64,000 nt of DNA from JACVRW01 sp963771715 (GCA_963771715.1 CAVYUQ010000016.1:127081-191080), one strand, 5' to 3'. Shown: positions 29,469 through 39,609, numbered from the stretch's first letter. A program made the numbers and translations. Notes: generated from the sequence alone by a model not told the origin.

Positions 29469-31805
29469 TTAGGCCTCGGCTTCCGCCGCCTCGCCGCGCC
29501 GTGCGGCGTGCCCCAGCTGGACGGGCGCGGCGTGCAGCGCCCTCAGGCGCAGGTCGCGCCAGGTCATGCCCTCGCGCACGAGCGCGGGCATCCCCATCGC
29601 CACGGCGGTCGCGATCTCGACGGCCTGGAGGATTATCCCGTAGGCCAGCGCGTCGGTCTTCCCGACCCCGTAGGCCGACAGGACGGCGACGCAGGCCGCC
29701 TGGAAGACGCCGAGGTTCGAGGGAGTCGCGGGGAGCGCGGCGGTCACGTTCACGGCGAACAGCACCGCCGCGGCGGCGCCGAGGCCGGCCTTGTCGTCGA
29801 GCCCGAGCGCCACGAGCAGCACGTAGCACGCGAGCCACTGGATCGCCCACGCCGTGAGCTGCATCACGACCGCCCACGAGCCGAGCTTGGGCCTGCGGAA
29901 GACCTGGAGGCCGGTGCGCACTCGCACCATCGCGCCGCGCGCCACAGCGGCGGCCTGCTGGACGCGCTGGAAGCGGCTGGGCTTGCCGCGGCGCAGCAGC
30001 CACGGCGTCGCTATGACGAGCGCGAGCACCACCACCGGGGCGATCGTGGCCACGACGAGCGCGTCCTCGTTCCCCTGGAAGAGGCCGACCGTGTGGAACA
30101 TCACCGCCCCGAGCACGACGAGCGCGAGGATGTTGAGCAGGGTCTGCGAGACGAGCGTGCCGAGCACGATCGGGAAGCGGTCGCGCACCCGGCCCACGCG
30201 CCTCGCGAGGATCAGCGCGCGCGATGGCTCGCCGAGCCGCGCCGGCAGCGTCGCGGACATCAGCACCCCGATCATGGTCGCGCGGGCCGCGTCGCGGCGG
30301 CGCACGCGCGTGCCGGGCAGGGCCGCGCGCAGGATGGCGTGCCAGGCCTCCGCGCGGACCAGCATCGACGTGCACATCAGCGCGAACGCCACCAGCACCC
30401 AAACCGGGGTGGCGGCCACGATCGCGCGCCCGATCGACTCGATGCCCAGCCGCTGAAGCGCCAGCGCCGCCAGGCCGGCGCCGGCGACGACGCCCGCCGC
30501 GACCAGCACCCGCCGCGCGCGTGCGCGCCACCCGGCGGCGCCCGGCCGCCGGGTTCTTCGGCTCGAGCGAGGGAAGGCGCCGCGGGCCGACGCGCGGGCC
30601 GGGCTCGGCCGGAGCCACGCCGGCGCGCCGCGCGACCCGCGCCATGCGGCCCTCGCGGCTCGGGCACGCGGAGCGCCTCCTCGTAGACCTCCTCGACTTC
30701 GCGGGCAACGTTCGGCCACGCGAAGCGCTCGGCGCTCTCGCGCGCCGCCTCGGCCATCCGCGACCGCCTGGCCGGGTCGGACGCGAGCTCCAGGAGCGTC
30801 TCGCCCAGCGCGACAGCGTCGCCGGCCGGAACCAGCACGCTGTCGCGGCCGTCCTGCACCACGTCGCGGTAGCCGGCGATGTCGGAGGCCACGACCGGCG
30901 TTCCCGACGCGAAGGCCTCCGTAAGGACCATGCCGAAGCTCTCGCCGCCGAGCGACGGCGCGCAGAGCAGGTCGGCCTCGCCCAGCAGCCGCCACTTGTG
31001 GGCGTCGTCCACCTGGCCGGCGATCTCGATGCCCTCCGGGTCGAGCAGCAGCGGCTCGACCTCGTCGGCGGTGGGGCCCGCGACGGTGAGCCGCGCCGGC
31101 ACGCCCACGCCGCGCAGCGCCTCGAACGCGCGCAGCAGGACGGGCAGGCCCTTGCGCTCCTCGGCGCGCCCGACGAAGACGATGCGCAGCTCGTCGTGAG
31201 GGCGGGCGCCGTCGGGGCTGGCGGCGGACAGGTCCACCCCGTTCGGCACGATCCGGTAGCGGCCGCCGTAGTAGCGCTGCGCGGTCCACAGCGCGGCCTC
31301 CGAGACCGCGATCCGCGCGCTCAGCTTCGAGTACAGCCGCCGCGCGCCGAACACGTTCGCGGTGACGCGGCTCACGATCCCGTTGGTCGTGTAGGTGTGG
31401 AACGTGCCGACCACCGGCACGCGCGCGGCCTCGGTCGCGTACCAGGAGGCGTAGGGCGCGTTCGGCTCGTGCACGTGCACGAGGTCGTAGCCCCCGTGGC
31501 GCAGCTCGCGGCCCACTACTGCCGACCGTCTCCGGGAACGCCGCCAGGTTCGAGACAGCGCCGTTCATGGGAAAGCCGAGCGTGCGGCCGAGCGGCACCA
31601 CGTGATCGGGCAGGGGCCGCTGCTGCGGGCGGGCGCCGCGGTGGGTTACACGTGCCAGACGGTCATCGGGGTCGTAGGGCGCCAGCAGCCGGACATCGTG
31701 GCCCAGCCCGGACAGCTCATGGGCCAGAGCTTCCACATGGCGCCCGACTCCGCCTGGATACGTGTACGAGTAAGGCGACACGAGCGCTACACGCACGGGG
31801 GCCAT
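29469..31805 (-). CDS. GT4 glycosyltransferase joined to LPG-synthase-TM/UPF0104 (flippase-like) protein, frame-disrupted
   Basis: The N-terminal half is a GT-B glycosyltransferase of family 4: MAPVRVALVSPYSYTYPGGV, then RIVFVGRAEERKGL and the donor-site motif GESFGMVLTEAFASGTPVV. The C-terminal half (about 330 residues, many helices) is an LPG_synthase_TM/UPF0104 membrane protein with SATLPARLGEPSRAL. Frameshifts lie near 31518, 30676 and 30545. No in-frame stop separates the two halves in any frame with proper codon bias, so a fusion is the simplest reading; a separate membrane gene starting at ATG 30645 is the alternative. Likely role: making and moving a glycolipid or sugar-lipid. The start lies 22 bases from the divergent hemQ. 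Confidence 0.75.
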   Translation of the reverse strand: MAPVRVALVSPYSYTYPGGVGRHVEALAHELSGLGHDVRLLAPYDPDDRLARVTHRGARPQQRPLPDHVVPLGRTLGFPMNGAVSNLAAFPETVGSSGPRAAPRGLRPRARARAERALRLLVRDRGRARAGGRHVPHLHDQRDREPRHRERVRRAAAVLEAERADRGLGGRAVDRAALLRRPLPDRAERGGPVRRQPRRRPPSRRAAHRLRRARRGAQGPARPAARVRGAARRGRAGAAHRRGPHRRRGRAAAARPGGHRDRRPGGRRPQVAAAGRGRPALRAVARRRELRHGPYGGLRVGNAGRGLRHRRLPRRGAGRPRQRAGSGRRRCRAGRDAPGARVRPGQAVADGRGGARERRALRVAERCPRSRGGLRGGAPRARAARAAWRGSRGAPAWLRPSPARASARGAFPRSSRRTRRPGAAGWRARARRVLVAAGVVAGAGLAALALQRLGIESIGRAIVAATPVWVLVAFALMCTSMLVRAEAWHAILRAALPGTRVRRRDAARATMIGVLMSATLPARLGEPSRALILARRVGRVRDRFPIVLGTLVSQTLLNILALVVLGAVMFHTVGLFQGNEDALVVATIAPVVVLALVIATPWLLRRGKPSRFQRVQQAAAVARGAMVRVRTGLQVFRRPKLGSWAVVMQLTAWAIQWLACYVLLVALGLDDKAGLGAAAAVLFAVNVTAALPATPSNLGVFQAACVAVLSAYGVGKTDALAYGIILQAVEIATAVAMGMPALVREGMTWRDLRLRALHAAPVQLGHAARRGEAAEAEA

Positions 31806-31827
31806 CCTATCGGCCAGACTTAGGCAC

Positions 31828-32527
31828 GTGGCCGAACCGCGCAACTACGTCAAATACACGTTCCTGAAGGTCGACCCGGCCTGGCGCCGCCGCTCGGGCG
31901 ACGAGCGCGCCGCCGACAAGCGCGAGTTCGCCGCGGCATGCAGGGACTTCGCGGAGGACCACTACCTGCGCGCCTACTCGCTGGTGGGCACGCGAGGCGA
32001 CTGCGACCTGATGGTGCGTGCGATCGCCCGCACGCTCGACCCGATCCACGAGCTGCACGTCCTGCTCAACCAGAGCGGGCTGATGCGCTACGCCGAGATC
32101 GCAGCACTCCTACCTCGCGATGACGAAGGAGTCGCCCTACTCCGACGAGCCGGACAAGCCGCTCGGGCCGCGCGCCGGGGCCGACTCGAAGTACTTGATC
32201 GTCTACCCGATGTGGAAGAAGCGCGAGTGGTACAGGCTGCCGGCCGAGGAGCGCATGCGCGTGATGCGGGAGCACATCGACGTGGCCCGCCGCTTCACGA
32301 GCATCGAGACGAACACCGCCTACTCCTTCGGGCTCGACGACCAGGAGTTCGTCGTGGCCTTCGACGCGGACGACCCGGCCGAGTTCCTCGACCTCGTGCA
32401 CGAGCTGCGCGCCACCGAGTCGAGCACCTACACGGAGTCGGAGACGCCGATCTTCACCTGCATCCGCCTGTCGGTCGAGCGTGCCTTGGACGCGTTGGAC
32501 GGCGAGGCGGTCAGGGCGCCGGCGTAG
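31828..32527 (+). CDS. hemQ: coproheme decarboxylase HemQ (chlorite dismutase family), one frameshift
   Basis: Last enzyme of the coproporphyrin-dependent heme pathway, decarboxylating coproheme to heme b. GTG start (MAEPRNYVKYTFLKVDPAWR). Family features: YPMWKKREWYRLPAEER and the proximal His in MREHIDVARRF, with the conserved tail DPAEFLDLVHELRATES. One extra base near 32100 breaks the frame before QHSYLAMTK. About 232 residues, normal for actinobacterial HemQ. It converges with, and overlaps by 17 bases, a ferredoxin-NADP reductase gene. Confidence 0.88.
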
Positions 32528-33917
32528 CGTCCTTCGCCGCCTCGAGCAGCTCCTCGAACGAGCACAGCTTCACGCGCGGGCGGCCGTGCGGCTCGCCGGC
32601 CTCGCGCTCGACGCGGTCCACGGCCTGCCAGCCGGCGTAGCTGACCGCGTCCGGCTGGCGCTCCGCGAGCAGGGCCTCCATGCGAGTCGCGGTCGGGGTC
32701 GCCCGGGGCCCCGAGGCGCTCGGCGTCGAGGTCCCCGAGCAGCGTGTTCACCGTCTCCTGGGCGTCGCGCTTGTTCGTGCCGATGATCCCCGTGGGCCCG
32801 CGCTTGATCCAGCCGACGGCGTACTCGCCCGTGCGGCCGGCGATCCGGCCGCCCTCGTTCGGGATCGTGCAGCGGCGTCTCGTCGAACGGCACGCCCGGG
32901 ATCTCGGTGCCGCGGTAGCCGATCGAGCGGAACACGAGCCCGCAGTCGAGCTCCTCGGTCATGTCGGTGGGCCGCGGGCCGCAGCGAGCCGTCGTCGCCC
33001 TCGACGAGCTCGTTGTGGACGAAGCGGATGCCCTCGACGCGCTCGCGTGCCGAGGATCTCGACCGGCGAGACGAGGAAGCGGAGCACGATGCGGCGCCGC
33101 TTGCCGAGCGGCTCGCGCGCGGCGTAGCCGCTGAGGATGTCCACGTTCTTCTTCGCGGTGGTGTGCGCGGCGTCGCTCTCGATGAACGCCTTCGAGAGCG
33201 GGTCGAGCTCGGCGTCGCCGGGGTCGACGAACACGTCGGCGTCGGTCATGTCGCCGAGCTCGAGCAGCTCGGGGTTCGTGAACGCGGCCTGGGCGGGGCC
33301 GCGGCGGCCGAGCACGACGATCTCCCTGACGTTCGACTCGGCGAGGACCTCGAGCGCGTGGTCGGCCACGTCGGTCTGCGGCGAGCTCGTCGCGGGTGAG
33401 GGCGAGCATCCGGGCGACGTCGGTGGCCACGTTGCCGTTGCCCACGACGATCGCCCGCTCCGCGCGTCAGGTCGAACTCGAGCTCGCGGTAGTCCGGGTG
33501 GCCGTTGTACCAGGCGACGAACTCGGTGGCGGCCCAGCTGCCGGGCAGGTCCTCGCCCGGGATGCCCATGCGGCGGTCGGTCTGGGCGCCCACGGCGTAG
33601 ATCACCGCGTGGTAGCGGTCGGTCAGGTCGTCGCGGGAGAGGTCGCGGCCGAGCTCGACGTTGCCGTAGAAGCGGAACTCGGGGTGCTCGGCGGTCTTCT
33701 CGTAGACGCGGCTGACCGCCTTGATGTTGGGGTGGTCGGGCGCGACGCCCGCGCGAACGAGGCCCCAGGGGGTCGGGAGGCGGTCGAACATGTCGACCTG
33801 CACGCTGAGGTCAGGGTGCGACTTGCACTTCAGCAGGTGCCCGGCCGCGTAGAACCCGGCCGGCCCTGAGCCGACGATCGCGACCCGCAGCGGATGCTCG
33901 GTTGTGCCGATTGCCAT
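32511..33917 (-). CDS. fprA: ferredoxin/adrenodoxin-NADP reductase (FprA type), about six frameshifts
   Basis: Flavoprotein passing electrons between NADPH and ferredoxin. FAD-binding VAIVGSGPAGFYAAGHLL at the N-terminus, RLPTPWGLVRAGVAPDHP, the NADP-binding VVGNGNVATDVARML, and the C-terminal GWIKRGPTGIIGTNK are characteristic of the adrenodoxin-reductase family. The reading frame changes about six times (near 33462, 33382, 33048, 32985, 32868 and 32710), yet each piece keeps the codon bias and family sequence and the whole can be stitched to about 465 residues. Either a local low-quality stretch or, less likely, a very young pseudogene. Ends convergent with hemQ. Confidence 0.85.
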
Positions 33918-33952
33918 GCGAGCCCACGAGTGTAGGCATCGCGCGAGCGGTG

Positions 33953-34953
33953 CTAGGCGGCAGGCTCGGGCGCGTCGTCCGAGGAGTCGTCCTCGGGAGC
34001 GCCGCCCATCACGAGGTCGATGGCGGACACGGTCTCGACCGACTTCACCGTGACCTCCTCGTCCGACTCCTCGTCGGCGGGGGCCTCGACCTCCGCCTCC
34101 GGCTCGGCGTGAGCGGCGGCGACGTCGCGCGCGAGCTCCTCGAGCGACGGCGAGGTGATCTCCGGAAGGAGCTCCTCCTCGGCAGGCTCGACCTCGACGA
34201 CGGGCGCCTCGTCGGCATCCGGCTCCTCGACCTCGGCCACGACCGGCTCGTCCTCGACGACCGGCTCGTCCTCAGACCACCGGCTCCATCGACGGGCTCG
34301 TCCTCGACCGGCTCCTCGACCTCGACCACGACCGGCTCGGCCTCGACGACCGGCTCCTCGACCCCCTCGACCTCGGGGGCCTCGGGTCCGGCGATGTCGG
34401 CGAGCGTCTCCGGCTGCGCCCGCGGCGGCAGCGTGAAGGTGTCCTCGACCTCGACCTCGGCCTCGGCCTCGTCGAGCTCGGCCACGTCGGACGAGCTCAT
34501 CGCGGGGGCCGGCACGGTGGCCGGCGCCGAGGCGTCGACCACGATCGTCCCGGCGGCGAGGTCGCCGATGCGCTGGCGGCGCTGGCCGGTGACGATCAGC
34601 GCGGCGCACGACGGTCACGCCGTCGACCACGCGCAGGACCGTCCGCACGGCGATCTCGCGCATCCCGGCCGGACGGCCGTCTGCGCGCACCACGCGGAGC
34701 TTCATGAGCTTCTTGCCGACGGTCTGCCCGCCGCCGGACTCGAGAGCGAAGTAGTAGTAGAGCGCCCAGCCCAGGATCACGGCGCCGAGCGCCCCCTGGA
34801 CGTCGCTGCGGTCGCCCGACAGCGCGTCGCCCGCGAACAACACGACGGCGGCGCCGAGGGCGACGATGACGAGGTCCACGACGCCGGCAAGGACGCGGCG
34901 GTTGTCGAGCTGTGGGACCGAGAGACTGAGGATGCCTGTGCGATCGCGTTCAT
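33953..34953 (-). CDS. RDD-family membrane protein with long acidic tail, frame-disrupted
   Basis: The N-terminal third is an RDD domain: RRVLAGVVDLVIVALGAAVVL helix, a second helix, and GGGQTVGKKLMKLRVVR. The remainder is a repetitive Glu/Val/Pro/Asp-rich region (EEPVVEAEPVVVEVEEP) ending SSDDAPEPAA. Frameshifts lie near 34607 and 34275 and probably another close to the start, because the only convincing start (ATG 34953, MNAIAQAS, after GGGGG) is out of frame with the first helix. RDD proteins are often thought to be transporters; the acidic tail is not explained. Diverges from the Ppx/GppA gene. Confidence 0.6.
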
Positions 34954-35012
34954 CACCCCCACCATCGGCACCGCGCGAGCGGAAATTGAGCCTTGAGGCA
35001 TCATCTCCAGGC

Positions 35013-36533
35013 GTGGAGCGGATCGCCGTCATCGACATGGGATCGAACTCCTGGCGGCTGGTCGTATTCGGCTACGAGCCTGGGACTCACTGGTGGAGCC
35101 TGGTCGACGAGATCCGCGAGGCCGTCCGGATCGGCGCGGGGATGGGCGAGCCGGCGGCGAATGGCGAGCGCCTGCTCCGTCCGGACCGCGTCGACCTCGC
35201 CCTTCACACGGCGGCCGTGTTCTCGGCCTTCTGCCGCGCCACCGGGGTGAGCCAGATCGAGGCCCTCGCCACCAGCGCGATCCGCGACGCCGCGAACGGC
35301 GACGAGCTGCTCGCGGAGATCGAGCGCACAACCGGCCTCCAGGCCCGCGTGATCAGCGGCGAGGAGGAGGCCCGCTACGGCTGGCTCGCGATCGCCAACT
35401 CCACGACGATCGAGGACGGCTTCGGCCTCGACATCGGGGGCGGGAGCATCCAGGCGCTCCGCATCGAGGGACGGCGGCTGGCGGACGCGCGCTCGCTCCC
35501 GCTCGGGGCGGTGCGCGTCAGCGAGCGCTTCCTGCCGGACGAGAAGACCACCGCCAAGCAGCTCAAGGCGCTGCGGGCGCACGCGGCTGAGCAGCTCGGC
35601 GAGCTCGGCTGGTGGGCGGGCGGCGGTCGCGTGGTCGGGATCGGCGGGACCATCCGCAACCTCGCCGCCGCGGCCATGAAGCGGCTCGAGCTTCCCGGCA
35701 TCGACGTTCAGGGCTTCGCCCTCACGCGCGTGGCGCTCGAGGACCTGATCGAGGAGCTGGCCTCCAGGCCGGTGTCGAAGCGCGCGCAGGTGAAGGGGAT
35801 CAAGTACGACCGCGCCGACGTGATCCTGGGCGGCGCGCTCGTGCTCGCGGCGGCGATGGAGGAGGGCGGATTCGACGCGATCGAGGTGACCGAGGCGGGC
35901 CTGCGCGAGGGGGCCTTCTTCGACCGCCTGCTCGGGGAGCGGCGAGCTGTTCGAGGACGTGCGCGCCGAGTCGGTGCGGAACCTCGCTCACCGCTTCGAG
36001 CACCACGGCCAGCACGACCTGCACGTGTGGGCGCTGTCGCGCTCGATGTTCGACGGGCTGGCCGCCGCCGGGCTGCACGAGCTACGGCGCCGAGGAGCGC
36101 GAGCTGCTCTGGGCCGCCTGCCTCCTGCACGACATCGGCGTGGCGGTGAACTACGACGACCACCACCGCCACTCGCATTACCTGACGCTGAACGCCGGGC
36201 TGCCGGGCTTCACCCCGCGCGAGCTGATCCTGGTCGGCCTGATCGCCCGCTACCACCGCAAGGGCGAACCCGACGCCTCGGAGCTCGGCGACCTGGCCGA
36301 GCCCGGCGACGAGCGCCGGCTACAGCTCCTGTGCGGGGTGATCCGGCTCGCCGAGCAGCTCGAGCGAAGCCGCGACGGCGCGATCGCCGACGTGCAGGTC
36401 TCCGCCAACGGCGACACCGTCTCGCTCGCGCGCCGACACCCACCCCTCGCGCGACGCGACGGTCCCGATCTGGGCGGCGCGCCGGAACGCCGACCTGCTG
36501 TCCGGCGCGCTCGGCCGCGACGTCGAGAGTAGG
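35013..36533 (+). CDS. ppx: Ppx/GppA phosphatase with C-terminal HD region, three frameshifts
   Basis: Exopolyphosphatase or pppGpp phosphatase of the ASKHA fold: GTG start, VERIAVIDMGSNSWRLVVF (phosphate-1 loop), SGEEEARYGWLAIAN, and GLDIGGGSIQAL (phosphate-2). The C-terminal part is the HD-like domain of long Ppx proteins (LLHDIGVAVNYDDHHRHSHY). Frameshifts near 35945, 36083 and 36432 split it; the last makes the exact stop uncertain. It would act in polyphosphate or stringent-response metabolism. Adjacent, convergent FAH gene begins its 3' end at 36541. Confidence 0.87.
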
Positions 36534-36540
36534 CCGAGGC

Positions 36541-37389
36541 CTAGGCCAGCCGCGTCGCGAGCACGCCGAGCTGCGGGGAGGTGACCACGACCTCGTCGCC
36601 GGGCTTCAGCCACACCTCCGGGTCGCGCATGCTGCCGACGCCCGCGGGCGTTCCGGTCGAGACCACGTCGCCCGGCTCGAGCGTCATGAGCTGGGAGAGG
36701 TAGGCGACCAGCGCGGGCACCGAGTGCACGAGGTCGGCGGTCGAGCTCCTCTGCATCACCTCGCCGTTGAGCGTCAGCTCGATCTCGATCGCGTCGTGGG
36801 GACCGGCCTCGTCCGGGGTCACGAGCGCGGGGCCGCACGGCGCCGCGCCGTCGAAGGTCTTGCCGGGCATCCACTGCGGCGTCTTGTACTGGTAGTCGCG
36901 AGCCGAGAGGTCGTTCAGCAGCGTGTAGCCGGCCACGTGGTCCATCGCCCCGCTCTCGGGGACGTCCTTGCAGCGGTCCCTGATGACGAAGGCCACCTCG
37001 GCCTCGTAGTCCACGCGCTCGCTCCACGCGGGCAGCGGCACGCTGGCGCCCGGCGCGGCGAGCGCGTTCCGGAACTTGGCGAAGAAGGTGGGCGTCTCAG
37101 GCGGCTCCGCGCCCTGCTCCTCGGCGTGCGCGCGGTAGTTCAGGCCGATGCAGAGGATCTTCCCCGGGCGCGTGACCGGCGGCAGGAGCTCCAGGCCGTC
37201 CACGGGAACGCCGTCGTCGCCCTCCACCGGCTCGACCTCGCCGATCAGACCGCCCTCGAGGATGGCCTCGACCGTGCGGTCGTCCGCGCGGACGTGCGCA
37301 AACGCCTCGCCCCAGATGTCGTAGACGCGTTCGTCGCGCAGCAGCGCGGCCTGCGGGTGGCCGTTGGCCCTGAAGCTGACGAGTCTCAT
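36541..37389 (-). CDS. fumarylacetoacetate hydrolase (FAH) family protein
   Basis: 282-residue FAH-fold enzyme starting MRLVSFRANGHPQAALL. Conserved blocks: ILCIGLNYRAHAEE, metal-site VDYEAEVAFVI, ARDYQYKTPQWMPGKTFDG and TGTPAGVGSMRDP. These fit 2-hydroxyhepta-2,4-diene-dioate isomerase, ureidoglycolate lyase or acylpyruvase members; the exact substrate cannot be chosen. Divergent from the ABC1 kinase gene by 33 bases, which is the likely promoter region for both. Confidence 0.85.
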   Translation of the reverse strand: MRLVSFRANGHPQAALLRDERVYDIWGEAFAHVRADDRTVEAILEGGLIGEVEPVEGDDGVPVDGLELLPPVTRPGKILCIGLNYRAHAEEQGAEPPETPTFFAKFRNALAAPGASVPLPAWSERVDYEAEVAFVIRDRCKDVPESGAMDHVAGYTLLNDLSARDYQYKTPQWMPGKTFDGAAPCGPALVTPDEAGPHDAIEIELTLNGEVMQRSSTADLVHSVPALVAYLSQLMTLEPGDVVSTGTPAGVGSMRDPEVWLKPGDEVVVTSPQLGVLATRLA

Positions 37390-37422
37390 CGACGGCCGAC
37401 AGACTATGCGTACTCTCAGCCG

Positions 37423-38805
37423 ATGGCGAAGGACCTTCCGACCGGCAGGGTGAGGAGGGCCGCGAAGGTCGGGAAGCTGGCCGGCGGCCAGGCCGCGCGC
37501 GGCTACGCCACGAAGGCGGCGAACCTCACGCGCGGCGAGGAGGCGCGGCAAGCGGCAGCGTCGCGCCGCCAGATGCAGGCGGCCGAGCAGATCTTCGACG
37601 TGCTCGGCCAGATGAAGGGCGCGGCGATGAAGGTCGGCCAGGTGGCCTCGTTCATCGACACCGGCGCCTTCCCGCCCGAGTTCCAGGAGCGGGTCCAGGC
37701 GAAGCTCGCCGAGCTGCGCGACGCCGCCCCGCGGGTCTCCTTCGCCAAGATGCGGAAGGTCGTCGAGGACGACTTCGGCGAGCGGCTGGGCGACGTGTTC
37801 GCCGAGTTCGGCGAGGACGCGGTGGCCGCGGCCTCGATCGGCCAGGTCTACCGGGCGCGGCTTCACGACGGCCGCGACGTGGCGGTGAAGGTGCAGTACC
37901 CGGGCGTCGCGAAGGCGGTGCGGGCGGACCTCCAGAACCTGGGGCTGATCATGCGCGTGGCGAAGCGGATCGCGCCGGGCATGGACGCCAAGGCGATGAC
38001 CGCCGAGATCAAGGAGCGGCTCACCGACGAGCTCGACTACGAGCACGAGGCCCAGCAGCACCGCGCCTTCGCGCGCACGTGGCGCGGGCACCCGTTCATC
38101 TACGTGCCGGGAGTCGTGACCGAGCTCTCGACAGAGCACGTGCTCGTCACCGAGTGGGTCGACGGGATCGGCTTCGAGGAGATCAAGGCGGAGGACCGCG
38201 CCACGCGCGACCGCTTCGGCGAGATCGTGTTCCGCTTCTTCTTCGGGTCGCTCTACCGGAACGGCCACTTCTCGGGCGACCCGCACCCGGGCAACTACCG
38301 GCTGATGCCGGACGGCCGCGTGGCGTTCATCGACTTCGGGATGACGAAGCGCGTGGCGCGCGAGGACATCGACGCCGAGGTGGAGGCGCTGCGCGCCGTG
38401 ATGGATGGGGACGCCGCCGGCCTACACAGCAGGCTCGCCGCGATGGGCTTCTTCGATCCGGACGACGACCAGGTCACGCCCGAGGCCGTGTTCGAGCACT
38501 TCCACGACGTGACCGCCTGGTACAGCGAGGACCGCGAGCTGACCGTGGACCGCGACCTGGTGGCCCAGACGCTGATCGACTTCGGGGACCCGCGCTCCCG
38601 CCACTGGCAGCTGATGCGCCGCGAGACGATGCCCCCTCAGGCGATGCTCGCCCGCCGGATGGAGGCGCTGACGCTCGGCGTGCTCGGCCAGCTCGGAGCG
38701 ACCGCGAACTGGCACCGGATCGCGTGCGAGTGGCTGTTCGGCGACCCGCCCTCGACCGAGCTGGGCGCGCTCGAGGAGCCCTTCCACACCCGAGCGGCGG
38801 CGTGA
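37423..38805 (+). CDS. ABC1/UbiB/ADCK-like atypical kinase
   Basis: 460-residue protein with the hallmarks of the UbiB/ADCK family: KGAAMKVGQ (KxGQ motif) ahead of the kinase fold, Ala-rich loop AAASIGQVYRA in place of a glycine-rich loop, catalytic Lys in VAVKVQYPG, and metal-binding DFGMT. The family supports quinone and other isoprenoid lipid metabolism through ATPase activity; the target here is unknown. No C-terminal membrane pair is evident, unlike enterobacterial UbiB. Its stop overlaps the start of the DNA glycosylase gene as GTGA. Confidence 0.88.
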   Translation: MAKDLPTGRVRRAAKVGKLAGGQAARGYATKAANLTRGEEARQAAASRRQMQAAEQIFDVLGQMKGAAMKVGQVASFIDTGAFPPEFQERVQAKLAELRDAAPRVSFAKMRKVVEDDFGERLGDVFAEFGEDAVAAASIGQVYRARLHDGRDVAVKVQYPGVAKAVRADLQNLGLIMRVAKRIAPGMDAKAMTAEIKERLTDELDYEHEAQQHRAFARTWRGHPFIYVPGVVTELSTEHVLVTEWVDGIGFEEIKAEDRATRDRFGEIVFRFFFGSLYRNGHFSGDPHPGNYRLMPDGRVAFIDFGMTKRVAREDIDAEVEALRAVMDGDAAGLHSRLAAMGFFDPDDDQVTPEAVFEHFHDVTAWYSEDRELTVDRDLVAQTLIDFGDPRSRHWQLMRRETMPPQAMLARRMEALTLGVLGQLGATANWHRIACEWLFGDPPSTELGALEEPFHTRAAA

Positions 38806-39431
38806 TCAAGGCCACACCGAAGGTGGTCGCCGCGCTGCGCGCTTCCGACCCGTCATGGAACGGCTCATCGAGGAGCACGGCGCGCTCGTGCGTCGGGACC
38901 TGAAGCGCGAGCGGCGCGGCGACGCCTACGGCGCGCTGCTGCGCTCGATCGTCGGGCAGCAGCTCTCCACGAAGGCGGCGAGCACGATCTACGGGCGCAT
39001 GCTGGAGCTGTTCGACGGCCATGCGCCGACGCCGAAGCAGCTGCTCGCCGCGGATCCCGACAAGATCCGCGCCGCCGGGCTCTCGCGGCCCAAGATCAGC
39101 TACCTGCGCGACCTCGCCGAGCACGTCGAGAAGGACGAGCTCGAGCTCGACCGCCTGGACGACCTCCCCGACGACGAGGTCATCGAGCAGCTCACCGCGG
39201 TGAAGGGCATCGGCGAGTGGAGCGCGCACATGTTCCTGATGTTCCACCTGGGCCGCCCCGACGTGCTGCCCGTGGGCGACCAGGGCATCCGCAACGCCGT
39301 GCGGGTCCAGTACCGCCTGCGAAAGCCTGCCGGACCCGAAGCGAATGGAGAAGATCGCCCGCCCCTGGCGCCCCTACAGGACGCTGGCATGCCTCTACCT
39401 GTGGAGCTCGCTGGACAACAAGCCGAGCTGA
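38802..39431 (+). CDS. AlkA-like DNA-3-methyladenine glycosylase, two frameshifts
   Basis: HhH-GPD base-excision glycosylase of about 209 residues. Helix-hairpin-helix LTAVKGIGEWSAHMFLMF is followed by the catalytic Asp in VGDQGIRNAV. A likely GTG start at 38802 overlaps the preceding stop; one base is missing near 38853 (before MERLIEEHGALV) and another change occurs near 39326, after which LPDPKRMEKIARPWRPYRT leads to the stop at 39431. It removes alkylated bases. Coupled to the ABC1 kinase gene, with a repeat region downstream. Confidence 0.86.
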
Positions 39432-39446
39432 GCGGCGCCGAATCCG

Positions 39447-39494
39447 GGGTTGGGCGCTTTATGTTTCCGTTTCGCAACGGAAAGCGCCCAACCC
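39447..39494. repeat. 48-bp palindromic repeat, copy A
   Basis: Near-perfect palindrome: outer arms GGGTTGGGCGC / GCGCCCAACCC and inner stem TTTCCGTT / AACGGAAA around a TCGC loop. 43 of 48 positions match copy B in the kinase gene. It starts 16 bases after the glycosylase stop. Confidence 0.9.
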
Positions 39495-39502
39495 GCGGGA
39501 AG

Positions 39503-39609
39503 ACGGACTTCGGGTCGGGTGCAAGCCGCGTGGCCCTGCGCGCGCGGCGAGCCTTGCGGCCCGCGCGCGCCGGATGTTGCGCTCGGGGGTCCGGCGTTAC
39601 GGCCGTCTT
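39503..39609. repeat. centre of a composite inverted-repeat element
   Basis: Between copies A and C lies a symmetric core: AAGACGG at the left end and CCGTCTT at the right end form a perfect seven-base pair, enclosing a strong GC hairpin (GCGCGCGCGG ... CCCGCGCGCGC, about 39540-39573). No open frame with gene-like codon use is seen. Confidence 0.55.

Noticed and set aside
32511..33917. fprA as a true pseudogene
   Set aside because: Six breaks in one gene look like decay, but every fragment keeps family sequence and codon bias, and neighbours show the same pattern, so assembly error is likelier.
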